Assembly: GCA_026914095.1 (NCBI GenBank)
Contig: JAPPIY010000122.1
Span: 1-40,284 of the forward strand
Origin: Oligoflexia bacterium
Lineage (GTDB): Bacteria > Bdellovibrionota > Bdellovibrionia > Bdellovibrionales > UBA1609
Reading direction: 5' to 3'
Length of the DNA: 40,284 bases
A program made the position numbers and the translations under genes. Position 1 is the stretch's first letter, and each line of letters opens with the position of its first letter. The notes under the pieces are model-generated. The model was not told the DNA's origin. It saw only the letters and a list, made by a program, of their open reading frames with translations, and did not search any database. Shown in pieces: positions 6,894 to 14,869 of this stretch.

Positions 6894-8912
6894 TCAGTGG
6901 ATGAACTGTTTTTTACAAGCCTCTTCTTGATCCTCATTTTGATCTTTAAAATCTTCTAATCTAAGCTGTCCCTTTCGATATTTTTCCCACAGCTCTGGCC
7001 CTAAAGCTTGCTCTATTTGCTCTTCTTTTGACATTTTTAAAAAAACTTCCTGCGCTTTTTTTGAAGATTCTCTAAAAATTCTATCAACTGTACCTTCCAG
7101 GGATTCTTCTTGCGGCTCAGCTGATTGCTTTTGACTGGATAAGTAGCTGGCTAAGTGTTTAAAATTTTGTTCTGTTAAATAAGTTTCCCAGTCTAACAGC
7201 CATTTATGCCCATCAATTTCCAAAGTCAGGGTTGGCGGAAGGCCCATCTTCTTAGATTCATGCAAAAACCGGACTTCTTCTTTCAATCCAAAAAATAAGG
7301 CCCATTCTATAGGGGACAAACTTAAGGGAAAGTAGTAGCTTTCAAGCTTGGGCAGATTATCATAAATCAGTCTTAAGATTTTTTTAGCTGGCGGCTTGAA
7401 AGGATCTTCTAAATCCAAAGAGCCATAAGTGACAAAAGCTAAAGACAGAGGATCTAAACTATAGGATTGTATAATTTTGTTATGCTCTTGTATTTTTTGG
7501 GCTGTCTCGGACTGTCTTAGTTTTTTTAGGATGTATTCAACCGCTGGAGTAAAACTTTGCCTTATCGCTTCTAAAAGAGGATTGCTCAACAGATACACTT
7601 TGTCAAAATTGACATAAGTGAAATTAAGAAAAATCTCTTCTGTTTTTAAGCCTTCTTTAGAGTCTAAAGTTTTAAAAAAATTTTCATCTCTGTTAAAAAT
7701 AGCTTGTAAGATTAAACGGGTGTTTTTAGGAATTCCCCCCTCTTTAGAGCTAAACTCATGGAGCATTAAAAGCCTTGTTTTTTCAGCTTTCATTAAGTTT
7801 GCATGAAAATCATTAAAAAAACTCATTAAAACCGATCGAGACTCTTTTGTTTGATAGGGATCAAAAAAATTAAATAGGTTTTTTAAAAAAGCTTGAAAAT
7901 TAAGGTAAGTGATGACAGGGGAATGGGAGGCTTTTGGTTTTTCTTGAGCTATGTAATTCCATAAGTTACTGTAATCTTGAGCCATTACATGAGAGGGAAG
8001 CAAGCTGAGTTCGCGAAACTTTTTTATCAGAATTCGTCTAAGTTTTTTATCTGGCTGGGAAAAAGTAAAATGCAGGGGAGTTAAGCCTAAAGAGTTTTTA
8101 TCCTTTAAAAGACTTTTAGCCTGTGGGATCTGTAAAAAAGCTATAAGCCCTTTGGTGTGCCTCTTCCTCTCTTTTTTCTTTAAATTCTGGTTTAACAGAA
8201 TATAAGAGTATATAATATTATCCCCTGTAGCAAGCTTAAGTCCAAAGTCAATTTCTCTTTCCATCAGCCTTTCTATAATTTTGGGTTTTTTTGTAGCTAA
8301 CAGATGATGAGAGAGAACAACAACAGTTTCCTCCTTGTTTTTGAACTCCTCAGGAAGCATTGAGCTTTTTATCTCCTTAAAAGACAGGCTGTCATTGACA
8401 GAAAGAGAGAGGGCCTCCATTAATTCAAAAATTTTTTCATTGAGAGAGCCATAATAAATAAGATGCAAAACAGCTAGTATTTTATCGGCTTTTGTAAAAG
8501 AGTGCTCCTCCATAAATTTTTGAATCTCTTCGGGCTTGTCTTTTTTTAAGGCGGAAAATAACTCTTCAAGCTTTTGATTGGCTTTAAAATGTGTCTCTGG
8601 CTCAGTTGGAATGCCAGCCCCCTGTCTTTCTAAAAAAACATTGTAAAAATGATCTATGATAATCGTATGATCTTTTATGAGCTGATTTAAGAAGTCATAA
8701 AAGCTTTGATGTTTTAATTGAAGATTTTTCCATTCACTGATTTGGAAAAGAGGCGCGCTGTGTCTGGTTCTTTGCCAAAAAGCTTGGGAGAGGCTTTTTT
8801 GTAGGAGCCGTTCTTTGTTGGCTGGGTTGAAGTCAAACTCCCCAGCGGAGCTGTAACAGTGAAAAGCCAGCGCAAAAAGCGGTAAAACTATAAAAGACGA
8901 AAACTGAGGCAT
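6894..8912 (-). CDS. Secreted protein with ankyrin-like segments, function unknown
   Basis: A 672-residue protein with a signal peptide (residues 1-24, hydrophobic LPLFALAF, cleavage near SSAGE), so probably exported. The rest is mostly helical. Near residue 267 the segment NSLGLTPLHFTFSQPD has the shape of an ankyrin repeat (G-TPLH), and ALFFGLKEEVRFLHESK near residue 562 looks like another degenerate repeat, as does GDNIIYSYILL near 229. The C-terminal 60 residues are strongly charged (Glu, Lys, Gln). It is unlike any enzyme I know. Ankyrin-type secreted proteins often bind other proteins and are common in predatory or host-associated bacteria; that role here is inference. It stands alone between smpB and the lipA series. 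Confidence 0.7.
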   Translation of the reverse strand: MPQFSSFIVLPLFALAFHCYSSAGEFDFNPANKERLLQKSLSQAFWQRTRHSAPLFQISEWKNLQLKHQSFYDFLNQLIKDHTIIIDHFYNVFLERQGAGIPTEPETHFKANQKLEELFSALKKDKPEEIQKFMEEHSFTKADKILAVLHLIYYGSLNEKIFELMEALSLSVNDSLSFKEIKSSMLPEEFKNKEETVVVLSHHLLATKKPKIIERLMEREIDFGLKLATGDNIIYSYILLNQNLKKKERKRHTKGLIAFLQIPQAKSLLKDKNSLGLTPLHFTFSQPDKKLRRILIKKFRELSLLPSHVMAQDYSNLWNYIAQEKPKASHSPVITYLNFQAFLKNLFNFFDPYQTKESRSVLMSFFNDFHANLMKAEKTRLLMLHEFSSKEGGIPKNTRLILQAIFNRDENFFKTLDSKEGLKTEEIFLNFTYVNFDKVYLLSNPLLEAIRQSFTPAVEYILKKLRQSETAQKIQEHNKIIQSYSLDPLSLAFVTYGSLDLEDPFKPPAKKILRLIYDNLPKLESYYFPLSLSPIEWALFFGLKEEVRFLHESKKMGLPPTLTLEIDGHKWLLDWETYLTEQNFKHLASYLSSQKQSAEPQEESLEGTVDRIFRESSKKAQEVFLKMSKEEQIEQALGPELWEKYRKGQLRLEDFKDQNEDQEEACKKQFIH

Positions 8913-9153
8913 GCCTGTTATTTAACGGAAAAAACCTTTTAATAAAAGATTATTTTTCAAAAGTGAAAATTTTAGATTTTTTATCGCTTTTGTTTGGAAT
9001 TGACAACTTTTTCTGTCTCGTTTTTAAGCGGGTTTTAATGGAAAAAACAGCATTTGCCTGTTTGATGATCCCATCCTTGCGTCTTTAATTGACAAAAGGC
9101 TCCTTTAACTTATTTTACAGATTAGATTTTTTTATAGGTAGAAAAAGATTTCT

Positions 9154-9600
9154 TTATCTTTTCAAGGCTCTTTCCATTTCTCTTTCTGCCTGCTTTTTTT
9201 TAAGACTCTGCCTTTTGTCATATCGGCTTTTGCCTAAAGCAAGGGCAATCTCCAGCTTGGCCCGGCTCTTTTGAAAGTAAATTTTAGTGGGGACACAGCT
9301 CATTTTTTTTTGCTCTATAAGCCCTCTTATTCTTTTAAGCTCCGCTTTATTTAAGAGCAGTTTTCTTTTTCTTTCCGGTTCATGCCCGCCCCCGCGAGCC
9401 TTTTTATAGGGGCTGATGTGGGCTTTTTGTAAAAAAGCCTCTTCTTTTATGAAGGAAATGTAAGAGTCTTTGAGCTGACAAGCTCCTTTTCTAAGAGATT
9501 TCACTTCACTTCCCAACAAGACCAGCCCTGCTTGAAATTTTTCTTTCAGCTCATATTGAAAAGAGGCTTTTTTATTTAAAGCAACCACTTGAATAGACAT
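9154..9600 (-). CDS. smpB: SsrA-binding protein SmpB
   Basis: Binds the tRNA-like part of tmRNA and brings it to stalled ribosomes, so that unfinished proteins are tagged for Clp proteases. Family signatures are NKKASFQYEL, AGLVLLGSEVKSLRKG, the DSYISF strand, ERKRKLLLNKAEL, the KIYFQKSRAKLEIALALGK strand, and the basic C-terminal tail YDKRQSLKKKQAEREMERALKR. Length (148) is normal. It is read away from clpP-clpX, whose products degrade tmRNA-tagged proteins, so the placement makes functional sense. The tmRNA gene itself is not in the window. The 8913-9153 gap downstream shows no terminator or gene. Confidence 0.95.
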   Translation of the reverse strand: MSIQVVALNKKASFQYELKEKFQAGLVLLGSEVKSLRKGACQLKDSYISFIKEEAFLQKAHISPYKKARGGGHEPERKRKLLLNKAELKRIRGLIEQKKMSCVPTKIYFQKSRAKLEIALALGKSRYDKRQSLKKKQAEREMERALKR

Positions 9601-9649
9601 AAATCAACGGATCCCGTTATTTGTTTATTAACAGAATAAACATTTATCC

Positions 9650-9760
9650 CTTAAATCCGAAATCAAGTCAAAAAGAGTCAGCTTGAATCCCACAGCCGAA
9701 AAGCCGGTCCGATTTCTCAGGAATGACTGTCGTCCTGAAATTTCAAATCCGGTTCGTATA
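9650..9760. repeat. Degenerate family A element, copy 3
   Basis: The right end ttcaaatccggttcgtata is clear and a core remnant (caggaatgactgtcg) resembles copy 2. The left end is worn away, so the start is approximate. It lies in the smpB-clpP divergent gap. Confidence 0.55.
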
Positions 9761-9876
9761 ATTTTAATAGACGGGAGCTTTTTCAGCGCCGGCTAGGTTC
9801 AAGGTTTTGGGTTTAAGGGATTTCATTTCTCAACTAAAAAACACAAAAACCCTCAATTTTAAATAGGATCCGTATA
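9761..9876. repeat. Degenerate family A right end, copy 4
   Basis: Ends aattttaaataggatccgtata, a degenerate family A terminus directly after copy 3. No clear core palindrome or left end remains. Any clpP promoter must lie at or after this point. Confidence 0.4.
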
Positions 9877-9975
9877 AAAAGCTTTGAGGAAAAAGGGCAG
9901 GATAGGAAAAATTTTAAGTTTTTGGCTTAAAAGCCGATAAGATTAACAACTTTAGAAAAAAACTAGGAGTTGAAA

Positions 9976-10602
9976 TTGAGTTTAGTCCCTATTGTTATTG
10001 AGCAAACCCCTCGTGGAGAAAGAAGCTATGACATTTACTCCCGCCTTTTAAAAGACCGAATTGTTATGCTTGGCACTGCTGTTGATGACAATGTTGCCAA
10101 CAGTGTCATTGCTCAGATGTTTTTTTTGGAAATGCAGGATTCTTCTCAAGATATTCATCTTTATATTAACTCCCCAGGAGGCTCAGTGCATGCCGGCTTG
10201 GCGATTTATGACATTATACAATTTGTTCGGCCTGATGTGGCGACTTACTGCATTGGTTTGGCGGCCAGTATGGGCTCTCTGCTTTTAAGCGCGGGGGCTA
10301 AAAATAAACGCTATATACTGCCCAATGCGCGTGTGATGGTGCATCAGCCTTTGATTGCTGGCTCTGGAATTTCTGGACAGGTGAGTGATATTGAAATCCA
10401 AGCCAAAGAAATGTCTTATACAAAGAATCAGCTCACTCAAATTTACTCTAAACACACCGGCTTGGATAAAGAGGCTCTGACAAAAATGATGGATAGGGAT
10501 CGTTATATGGGCGCTAAAGAGGCGCGGGAATTTTCTTTAGTGGATCACATTGTGGAAAACAGAAAAAATAAAGCAAAGGGTCATCAAAAAAATAAAGTTT
10601 AA
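9976..10602 (+). CDS. clpP: ATP-dependent Clp protease proteolytic subunit
   Basis: A serine protease that forms a double-heptamer barrel and degrades proteins fed in by ClpX or other Clp ATPases. Catalytic residues are visible: Ser in AASMGSLLLSAG, His in MVHQPL, and Asp in the YMGAKEAREFSLVDHI region. The N-terminus SLVPIVIEQTPRGERSYDIYSRLL fits the family exactly. I choose the TTG at 9976: the AGGAG site at 9965-9969 is six bases before it, whereas the TTG at 9970 would have no spacing. The protein is then 208 residues, a typical length. clpX follows after 69 bases without a terminator, so the two are probably one operon. Confidence 0.96.
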   Translation: MSLVPIVIEQTPRGERSYDIYSRLLKDRIVMLGTAVDDNVANSVIAQMFFLEMQDSSQDIHLYINSPGGSVHAGLAIYDIIQFVRPDVATYCIGLAASMGSLLLSAGAKNKRYILPNARVMVHQPLIAGSGISGQVSDIEIQAKEMSYTKNQLTQIYSKHTGLDKEALTKMMDRDRYMGAKEAREFSLVDHIVENRKNKAKGHQKNKV

Positions 10603-10671
10603 CTCAGTGGGATTGTTTTGATTTATAAGAAGAAGGAATGATAGTTTGACTAACACTTTAAGGAGATAGCT

Positions 10672-11928
10672 ATGGCAGTTAACAATTGCAGTTTTTGCGG
10701 CAAGAATCAAAAGGAAGTTTCTAAGCTGATTTCAGGCCCTCAGGTCTATATTTGCAACGAGTGCATTGATCTGTGTAATGAGATTTTAACGGAAGAAAAT
10801 AAAAAAGAGGCCTTCACAGACAGCAAGAAGCTTAAGGTATCAACCCCAGCGGAGATTAAAGCCAGTTTAGATGAATATATCATTGGTCAGGACAAGGCTA
10901 AAAAGTCAATGGCCGTGGCGGTTCATAACCATTACAAAAGGATCAATATGTCCTCTCAAATACAAAAGGATGGCGTGGAGCTGGCAAAAAGCAATCTTTT
11001 GCTTATTGGCCCGACAGGCTCAGGAAAAACTTTATTGGCTCAAACCATCGCCCGAATTTTAGATGTGCCTTTTTCGGTTGCCGACGCCACCACTTTAACA
11101 GAAGCGGGTTATGTGGGAGAAGATGTTGAGAATGTCGTTTTGGGTCTTCTTCAATCGGCGGATTACGATGTGAAAAAAGCGGAAAGAGGTGTTATTTATA
11201 TTGATGAGATTGATAAGATCACCCGCAAGGGAGAAAATGTCTCTATTACAAGAGATGTGAGTGGTGAGGGGGTTCAGCAGGCTCTCTTAAAAATTTTAGA
11301 AGGCTCTATTGCCAATGTTCCTCCTAAAGGAGGGCGAAAACACCCTCAACAAGAGTTTATTCCTGTTAATACTTCCAATATTTTGTTTATTGTGGGCGGC
11401 GCTTTTGTGGGCTTGGAGAAAATTGTTCAAAATCGCATTTCCAGCCGATCTCTTGGCTTTTCTGCTGAGGTGGAGACTCCGGAGGAAATGGATAGAATGG
11501 AAATTCTGTCTAAGTTAGAGCCGGCGGACTTAATACAATACGGCTTGATTCCAGAGTTTATCGGTCGTTTGCCGGGGGTTTCTATTTTAGATTCTTTGGA
11601 TAAACAAGCTCTCATTAAAATTTTAACAGAGCCTAAAAATGCTTTGATCAAACAGTATCAAAAGCTATTTGGCTATAATGGGGTTGAATTAGAGTTTGAA
11701 GATTTGGCTATTGAGCAAGTGGCTGAAATGGCTCTTTTAAATAAAACAGGCGCCAGAGGTTTGAGAAAAGTTTTAGAGGACAGTATGTTGGAAATCATGT
11801 ATGATGTTCCCTCTAAAGAGAATATAAAGACCTGTTTAATCACTAAAGAGGTGATTCAAAAAACAGGCCTGCCAAAATACAATTATAGAAATAAGAAAAA
11901 ATCTAAGACGCAAAAAGCCATTGCTTAA
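10672..11928 (+). CDS. clpX: ATP-dependent Clp protease ATP-binding subunit ClpX
   Basis: An AAA+ unfoldase that recognises tagged or regulatory substrates and threads them into ClpP. The N-terminal zinc domain has the pattern CSFCGKNQ and CNECIDLC (residues 6-35). The ATPase domain shows Walker A GPTGSGKT, the pore loop GYVGEDVE, Walker B GVIYIDEIDKI, the RKGEN-SITRDVSGEGVQQALL stretch, and sensor 2 in GARGLRKVLED. Length (418) is standard. The start has a good AAGGAGATAGCT site. It follows clpP and converges with the minus-strand gene at 11925, their stop codons overlapping by four bases. Confidence 0.97.
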   Translation: MAVNNCSFCGKNQKEVSKLISGPQVYICNECIDLCNEILTEENKKEAFTDSKKLKVSTPAEIKASLDEYIIGQDKAKKSMAVAVHNHYKRINMSSQIQKDGVELAKSNLLLIGPTGSGKTLLAQTIARILDVPFSVADATTLTEAGYVGEDVENVVLGLLQSADYDVKKAERGVIYIDEIDKITRKGENVSITRDVSGEGVQQALLKILEGSIANVPPKGGRKHPQQEFIPVNTSNILFIVGGAFVGLEKIVQNRISSRSLGFSAEVETPEEMDRMEILSKLEPADLIQYGLIPEFIGRLPGVSILDSLDKQALIKILTEPKNALIKQYQKLFGYNGVELEFEDLAIEQVAEMALLNKTGARGLRKVLEDSMLEIMYDVPSKENIKTCLITKEVIQKTGLPKYNYRNKKKSKTQKAIA

Positions 11929-12428
11929 AGCCGGCTTAAATTTTTTTGCCCCAATTGGATGAGGAGTCTTAGAGCCTCCTCCTCGCTTTGAATGTTTAAC
12001 TCTTTTTTTGCTCGCTCCAAGGCTTGCAGGCTTTTCTCATCTAAAACAAAAGTTTTTGTCTCTAAAAAAGGACGGGTGTTTTTTTGAATGGGAGCTGTAA
12101 CAGCTTTAGCGGAGGGCGATTTGTTGAAATCCGTTGAAACAGCTCCCGTGTCTTGGCTTAAAAATTCCTGCAATTCCTTTTGAAAAGAAGATTCTTCCTC
12201 TTCTTTTTTTTGAGATTTTAAATACATTTGGACGGCAATATTGCTGTCTTTGATATGTTGAGGCCAGTTGTGATCTTGTTTGTCCAGCCAATGAAGGGCT
12301 TTTTTAAGGGTATTTTCTGAATAGCTTTTATGGAAAGGCATAAAAAGCAATGTAAGGCTTTTGTAAAAATCATCAAAAGATTTTTTTAAAAAAAAGATTT
12401 GCACTTTTTTATCCACAAGCTTACTCAT
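11925..12428 (-). CDS. Conserved small cytoplasmic protein, function unknown
   Basis: About 167 residues with no signal peptide or membrane segment. The first 80 residues are basic and helical, with FKK/FYK stretches and an aromatic-rich LHWLDKQDHNWPQHI. The middle is a low-complexity acidic then Ser/Ala-rich linker. The last 45 residues (KTFVLDEKSLQALERAKKEL...EEALRLLIQLGQK) look like a ribbon-helix-helix or similar small helical domain, which might bind DNA; this is only a resemblance. I prefer the ATG at 12428 over a TTG two codons earlier. The stop overlaps that of clpX, and the start is divergent from the first DUF507 gene with only 35 bases between. Confidence 0.65.
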   Translation of the reverse strand: MSKLVDKKVQIFFLKKSFDDFYKSLTLLFMPFHKSYSENTLKKALHWLDKQDHNWPQHIKDSNIAVQMYLKSQKKEEEESSFQKELQEFLSQDTGAVSTDFNKSPSAKAVTAPIQKNTRPFLETKTFVLDEKSLQALERAKKELNIQSEEEALRLLIQLGQKNLSRL

Positions 12429-12463
12429 TGACAAGACAAGTTAAACTGTAAGAGAGTTGATTT

Positions 12464-12739
12464 ATGAACTGGAATGAGTTATCCGCCTTGAGAATTTCTG
12501 AGCTGGTTGTCCGACGGCTTTTGGAAGACTCTCGCATTCAGTTGAATGAGGAGGAGGAAGCCATCCGCAAAGAGGTTGAATCCGAGGTTCAAGAGAGCTT
12601 TAATCAAGAAAGACAGTTGATAGAAGAAGTCTATCAGATGATGGAAGATTTAGAAAAACAGGGGCAGAGCTTTGACCGTCAAAAAATCTTTCCCCTATTA
12701 AAAAGCCAACTGGCTAAAAAGAAAGGGATTGTGTTATAA
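12464..12739 (+). CDS. DUF507 family protein, first of a pair
   Basis: A 91-residue, highly charged helical protein (MNWNELSALRISELVVRRLL, then a Glu-rich segment). The layout matches the DUF507 family: an N-terminal helix, a long acidic middle, and a C-terminal basic segment (PLLKSQLAKKKG) that resembles the closing part of the second copy at 12984. The family has no established function. An AAGAGAG site precedes the ATG. A 208-bp hairpin follows directly and separates it from its partner gene. Confidence 0.75.
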   Translation: MNWNELSALRISELVVRRLLEDSRIQLNEEEEAIRKEVESEVQESFNQERQLIEEVYQMMEDLEKQGQSFDRQKIFPLLKSQLAKKKGIVL

Positions 12740-12749
12740 ACACTGTGGA

Positions 12750-12957
12750 AACATTAAGTTTAAAAGTTAAAGAATTAAAGCTAAAAAACTCAGACATGCG
12801 TTTTGCCACAAAGCGTCTGTTCCTTACAAGTTTTATTCATAAGATGTTCCTTGAATTTTTCAAATCATATTTACACTTAAAGAACCTTGGCAGACGCATT
12901 GTGGTCAAATCCGAACTCGTTTTTAGCTTTAATTCTTTAACTTTTAAACTTAATGTT
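12750..12957. repeat. Very long hairpin between the two DUF507 genes
   Basis: The left arm 12750-12789 (starts aacattaagtttaaaag) and right arm 12919-12957 (ends cttttaaacttaatgtt) are inverted copies over about 39 bases with a single length difference in a T run. The stem then continues less perfectly inward through gcgttttgccacaaagcgtc and its partner gacgcattgtggtcaaat, giving a rod of roughly 70 base pairs around a 70-base loop. It lies in the gap between two co-directional genes and would be transcribed with them. A frame reading through it (12745-12987) is a by-product of the palindrome. Confidence 0.9.
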
Positions 12958-12983
12958 TTTTTTGTATTTAAAGGAATGCAATT

Positions 12984-13271
12984 ATGAAACTTTCAGCGGA
13001 CAGACAAAGCTATCTCTCTCATAAGCTGGCCGATCGCCTATCGGAGAAAAACTTGGTTTCAGCTCCCTCTAAAGAGGTTTTATTTGAGCAGGTTAAATCC
13101 GCGGTCCATTTTTTTGTTCAAGAGTGGGAGGAAATGGAGCGGGAGGTTTTAAAAAAGATTGAATCCATTAAAAGAGGAATCCGCCCCGGCTCTTCCGAGT
13201 GGGATGTCTTATACAACCGTTTTTTAGAGGAAAGCTTTAGAAAAAAATCCCGTCTTTTTGTAAAAAAATAA
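12984..13271 (+). CDS. DUF507 family protein, second of a pair
   Basis: A 95-residue charged helical protein beginning MKLSADRQSYLSHKLADRL and ending with the family-like EWDVLYNRFLEESFRKK segment. Same general build as the gene at 12464: an N-terminal helix predicted from the spacing of Leu, a central acidic helix (FVQEWEEMEREVLKKIESI) and a basic tail. The two were probably adjacent in one operon before the hairpin entered. An AAGGAATGCAATT stretch before the ATG gives a ribosome binding site, located just past the right arm of the hairpin. No function is known. Confidence 0.78.
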   Translation: MKLSADRQSYLSHKLADRLSEKNLVSAPSKEVLFEQVKSAVHFFVQEWEEMEREVLKKIESIKRGIRPGSSEWDVLYNRFLEESFRKKSRLFVKK

Positions 13272-13434
13272 AGTTTTGTCTCTTTGAAGTTTTTATGATC
13301 TATGAAATTTTTAAAAAATAATTTCAGATGCAAACTTGTTATAGAGTCGATCTTCAGTCATGCTAAGCTCCACTCGTATTGGTTTTAGGACTTTATACTT
13401 GCAGATTTTTATAACTTTATTGGGTTAAATACGC

Positions 13435-13529
13435 TCAAACTCTACAACAGTTCTGACTGTTGAACCGCAGATTTCATTATTATTTTTGGGATTCATGTAA
13501 AACAAAGCTTTATCACCCTGCGCTTTTTC
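13435..13529 (-). pseudogene. Fragment of a paralogue of the lipocalin-like secreted protein
   Basis: Read on the minus strand this encodes GDKALFYMNP...EICGSTVRTVVEFERI and a stop. This matches the C-terminus of the intact gene at 13944 (GDKLFFYSSSP...GFNCDSTARLIIEFDRI). An in-frame TAG lies immediately upstream at 13530-13532, and a repeat follows at 13575. Only the last 30 or so codons remain, so it is the tail of a decayed tandem copy. The rest of 13272-13943 holds the repeat at 13575-13780 and no gene. Confidence 0.75.
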
Positions 13530-13574
13530 CTACTGGCGAACTCAGGAAAAGACGGCTAATAAAGTTATTATTTT

Positions 13575-13780
13575 GGGAATTATATACATGACTCCTCAAA
13601 AAACTTTATTTTTAGCTTTAACTATTGAAAAACACTCTTTTTTTTCAAAGGAAACTTCAGATTTTCAAGTAAACTTCTGTCGGATAAAGGCAAGCTCTAA
13701 AGGCAGGATGCCCCTTTATTAAAAAGTGGAATCTTCCTTTGCAAAATCATAAGTTTTGACTCATTAGGTATATAATTCCC
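13575..13780. repeat. GGGAATTATATAC-ended element (family C), copy 1
   Basis: A 206-bp block bounded by a perfect inverted repeat, gggaattatatac at the left and gtatataattccc at the right. The inside contains tcctcaaaaaactttatttt and aaaggcaggatgccccttt, both with counterparts at 17275-17355. It sits between the pseudogene fragment and its intact relative. No protein is encoded. Confidence 0.75.
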
Positions 13781-13943
13781 ATTATTTTCATACTATTCTC
13801 CTTTGTTGCTTGCTGTTATTTGTCAGCTGTTATTTGGAAAAAGTTTATATGAGATAAAAATAGCTGGATTCAAGTATGAATTTTAACGCAACACAATAGA
13901 GCGCAATCGACTCTGAAATTTTGTGGAGATTTATTGGAATTTG

Positions 13944-14477
13944 CTAAATACGGTCAAATTCTATAATAAGTCTTGCTGTTGAATCACAGTTGAAACCATA
14001 GATTCCCTCATCAGGAGACGATGAATAAAAGAAAAGCTTATCGCCAAGCAGTTTAAACTCTTGATCACGAAAAATCTTTACATTTTTTTTAAACCCGTCT
14101 TTTAAGGTGGATTCTATTTCTTGATTGTCTCCTTCGCAATCAGCCTCTACGATAGAGGTTTCTTTTAGCCGAGAGAGTATTTGATCTGATACAGTATAAG
14201 AAATCGTGTGTTTAAAAGAGCAAGTTATCACGCCTGTTTCTGTTGGAATTGGCAACAAGCTTAAAGAATCTATTAGAGTCCCATCGGTTTGGAAATGGCG
14301 ACTGGCCTCTATAGACACCGCGCGCTGAATTTTAGCCTTTTCCTCTTCAGACAGTGTTCTGTTATCTTCACATTTCGCGCCGACCATCTTCCATGTTCCG
14401 AAGATGCTGTCCTCTGAAGATACGGCTGAGTGTCCATAAAAAATAGACGCGCCCAGTAAAACTGTTATTGCTTTCAT
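13944..14477 (-). CDS. Secreted lipocalin-like protein, function unknown
   Basis: A 177-residue protein with a signal peptide (MKAITVLLGASIFYGHSAVSS) and a beta-rich mature part starting SIFGTWKMVGAKCED. The GTW followed by alternating strands is the hallmark of lipocalin-like small barrels. Four cysteines (KCED, TCSFK, ADCEG, NCDS) could form two disulfides in the periplasm. A strong AGGAG site precedes the ATG. A decayed copy of its C-terminus lies downstream at 13435, so a tandem family once existed here. The ligand is unknown and the lipocalin call rests on pattern only. Confidence 0.65.
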   Translation of the reverse strand: MKAITVLLGASIFYGHSAVSSEDSIFGTWKMVGAKCEDNRTLSEEEKAKIQRAVSIEASRHFQTDGTLIDSLSLLPIPTETGVITCSFKHTISYTVSDQILSRLKETSIVEADCEGDNQEIESTLKDGFKKNVKIFRDQEFKLLGDKLFFYSSSPDEGIYGFNCDSTARLIIEFDRI

Positions 14478-14620
14478 GACATTCTCCTTTGTTTATTTAT
14501 CCTCTTTTTGCAATTTTTTTGCAACTTTTTTTTGAATTGTGAAAATTTTTCACAGCAGTTAAGGTAAAAAGCAACTGGAAGTCTGCTTTTTGGAAAAAAT
14601 TTAGATTCAAAAACTTATGG

Positions 14621-14776
14621 ATAGACTGATCCTATTTGAAAGTTCAAGTTATAACTGGACTCCCGCGAAAGCGGGAGTGACAAGAAGCTTTGATGTTCAT
14701 ACAGGAAAGGAAACGCTGGACTCCCGCTTTCGCGGGAGTGACAGACAAGAGGAAAATTCAAACAAGCTTCAGTCTA
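14621..14776. repeat. Family A element with duplicated core, copy 5
   Basis: Ends are atagactgatcctatttgaa and caaacaagcttcagtcta. It holds two perfect palindromes, actcccgcgaaagcgggagt (14659-14678) and actcccgctttcgcgggagt (14720-14739), 61 bases apart. It lies upstream of the barrel gene at 14870. A reading frame across it is an artefact. Confidence 0.85.
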
Positions 14777-14869
14777 AAAGCTCCCGTTTGCGTGGAAAAA
14801 CTGCCATTGATATATGGCAACATAGCTCAGCTTGACAAAAAAAAATAAGTTTTGCTAAGCTTTAAAAAG

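Noticed and set aside
8590..8640. Possible family A remnant inside the ankyrin-like gene (cagttggaatgccagccccc)
   Set aside because: Similarity to the core of copy 2 is weak and no ends are visible; chance is as likely.
8913..9975. A tmRNA gene near smpB
   Set aside because: Both gaps around smpB were read on both strands; no tRNA-like acceptor end or T-loop sequence is seen.
12745..12987. An 80-codon open frame between the DUF507 genes
   Set aside because: It lies almost wholly inside the long inverted repeat, and its composition mirrors the palindrome; no ribosome binding site.
14617..14835. A 72-codon frame upstream of the barrel gene
   Set aside because: It is the translation of the family A element at 14621-14776.
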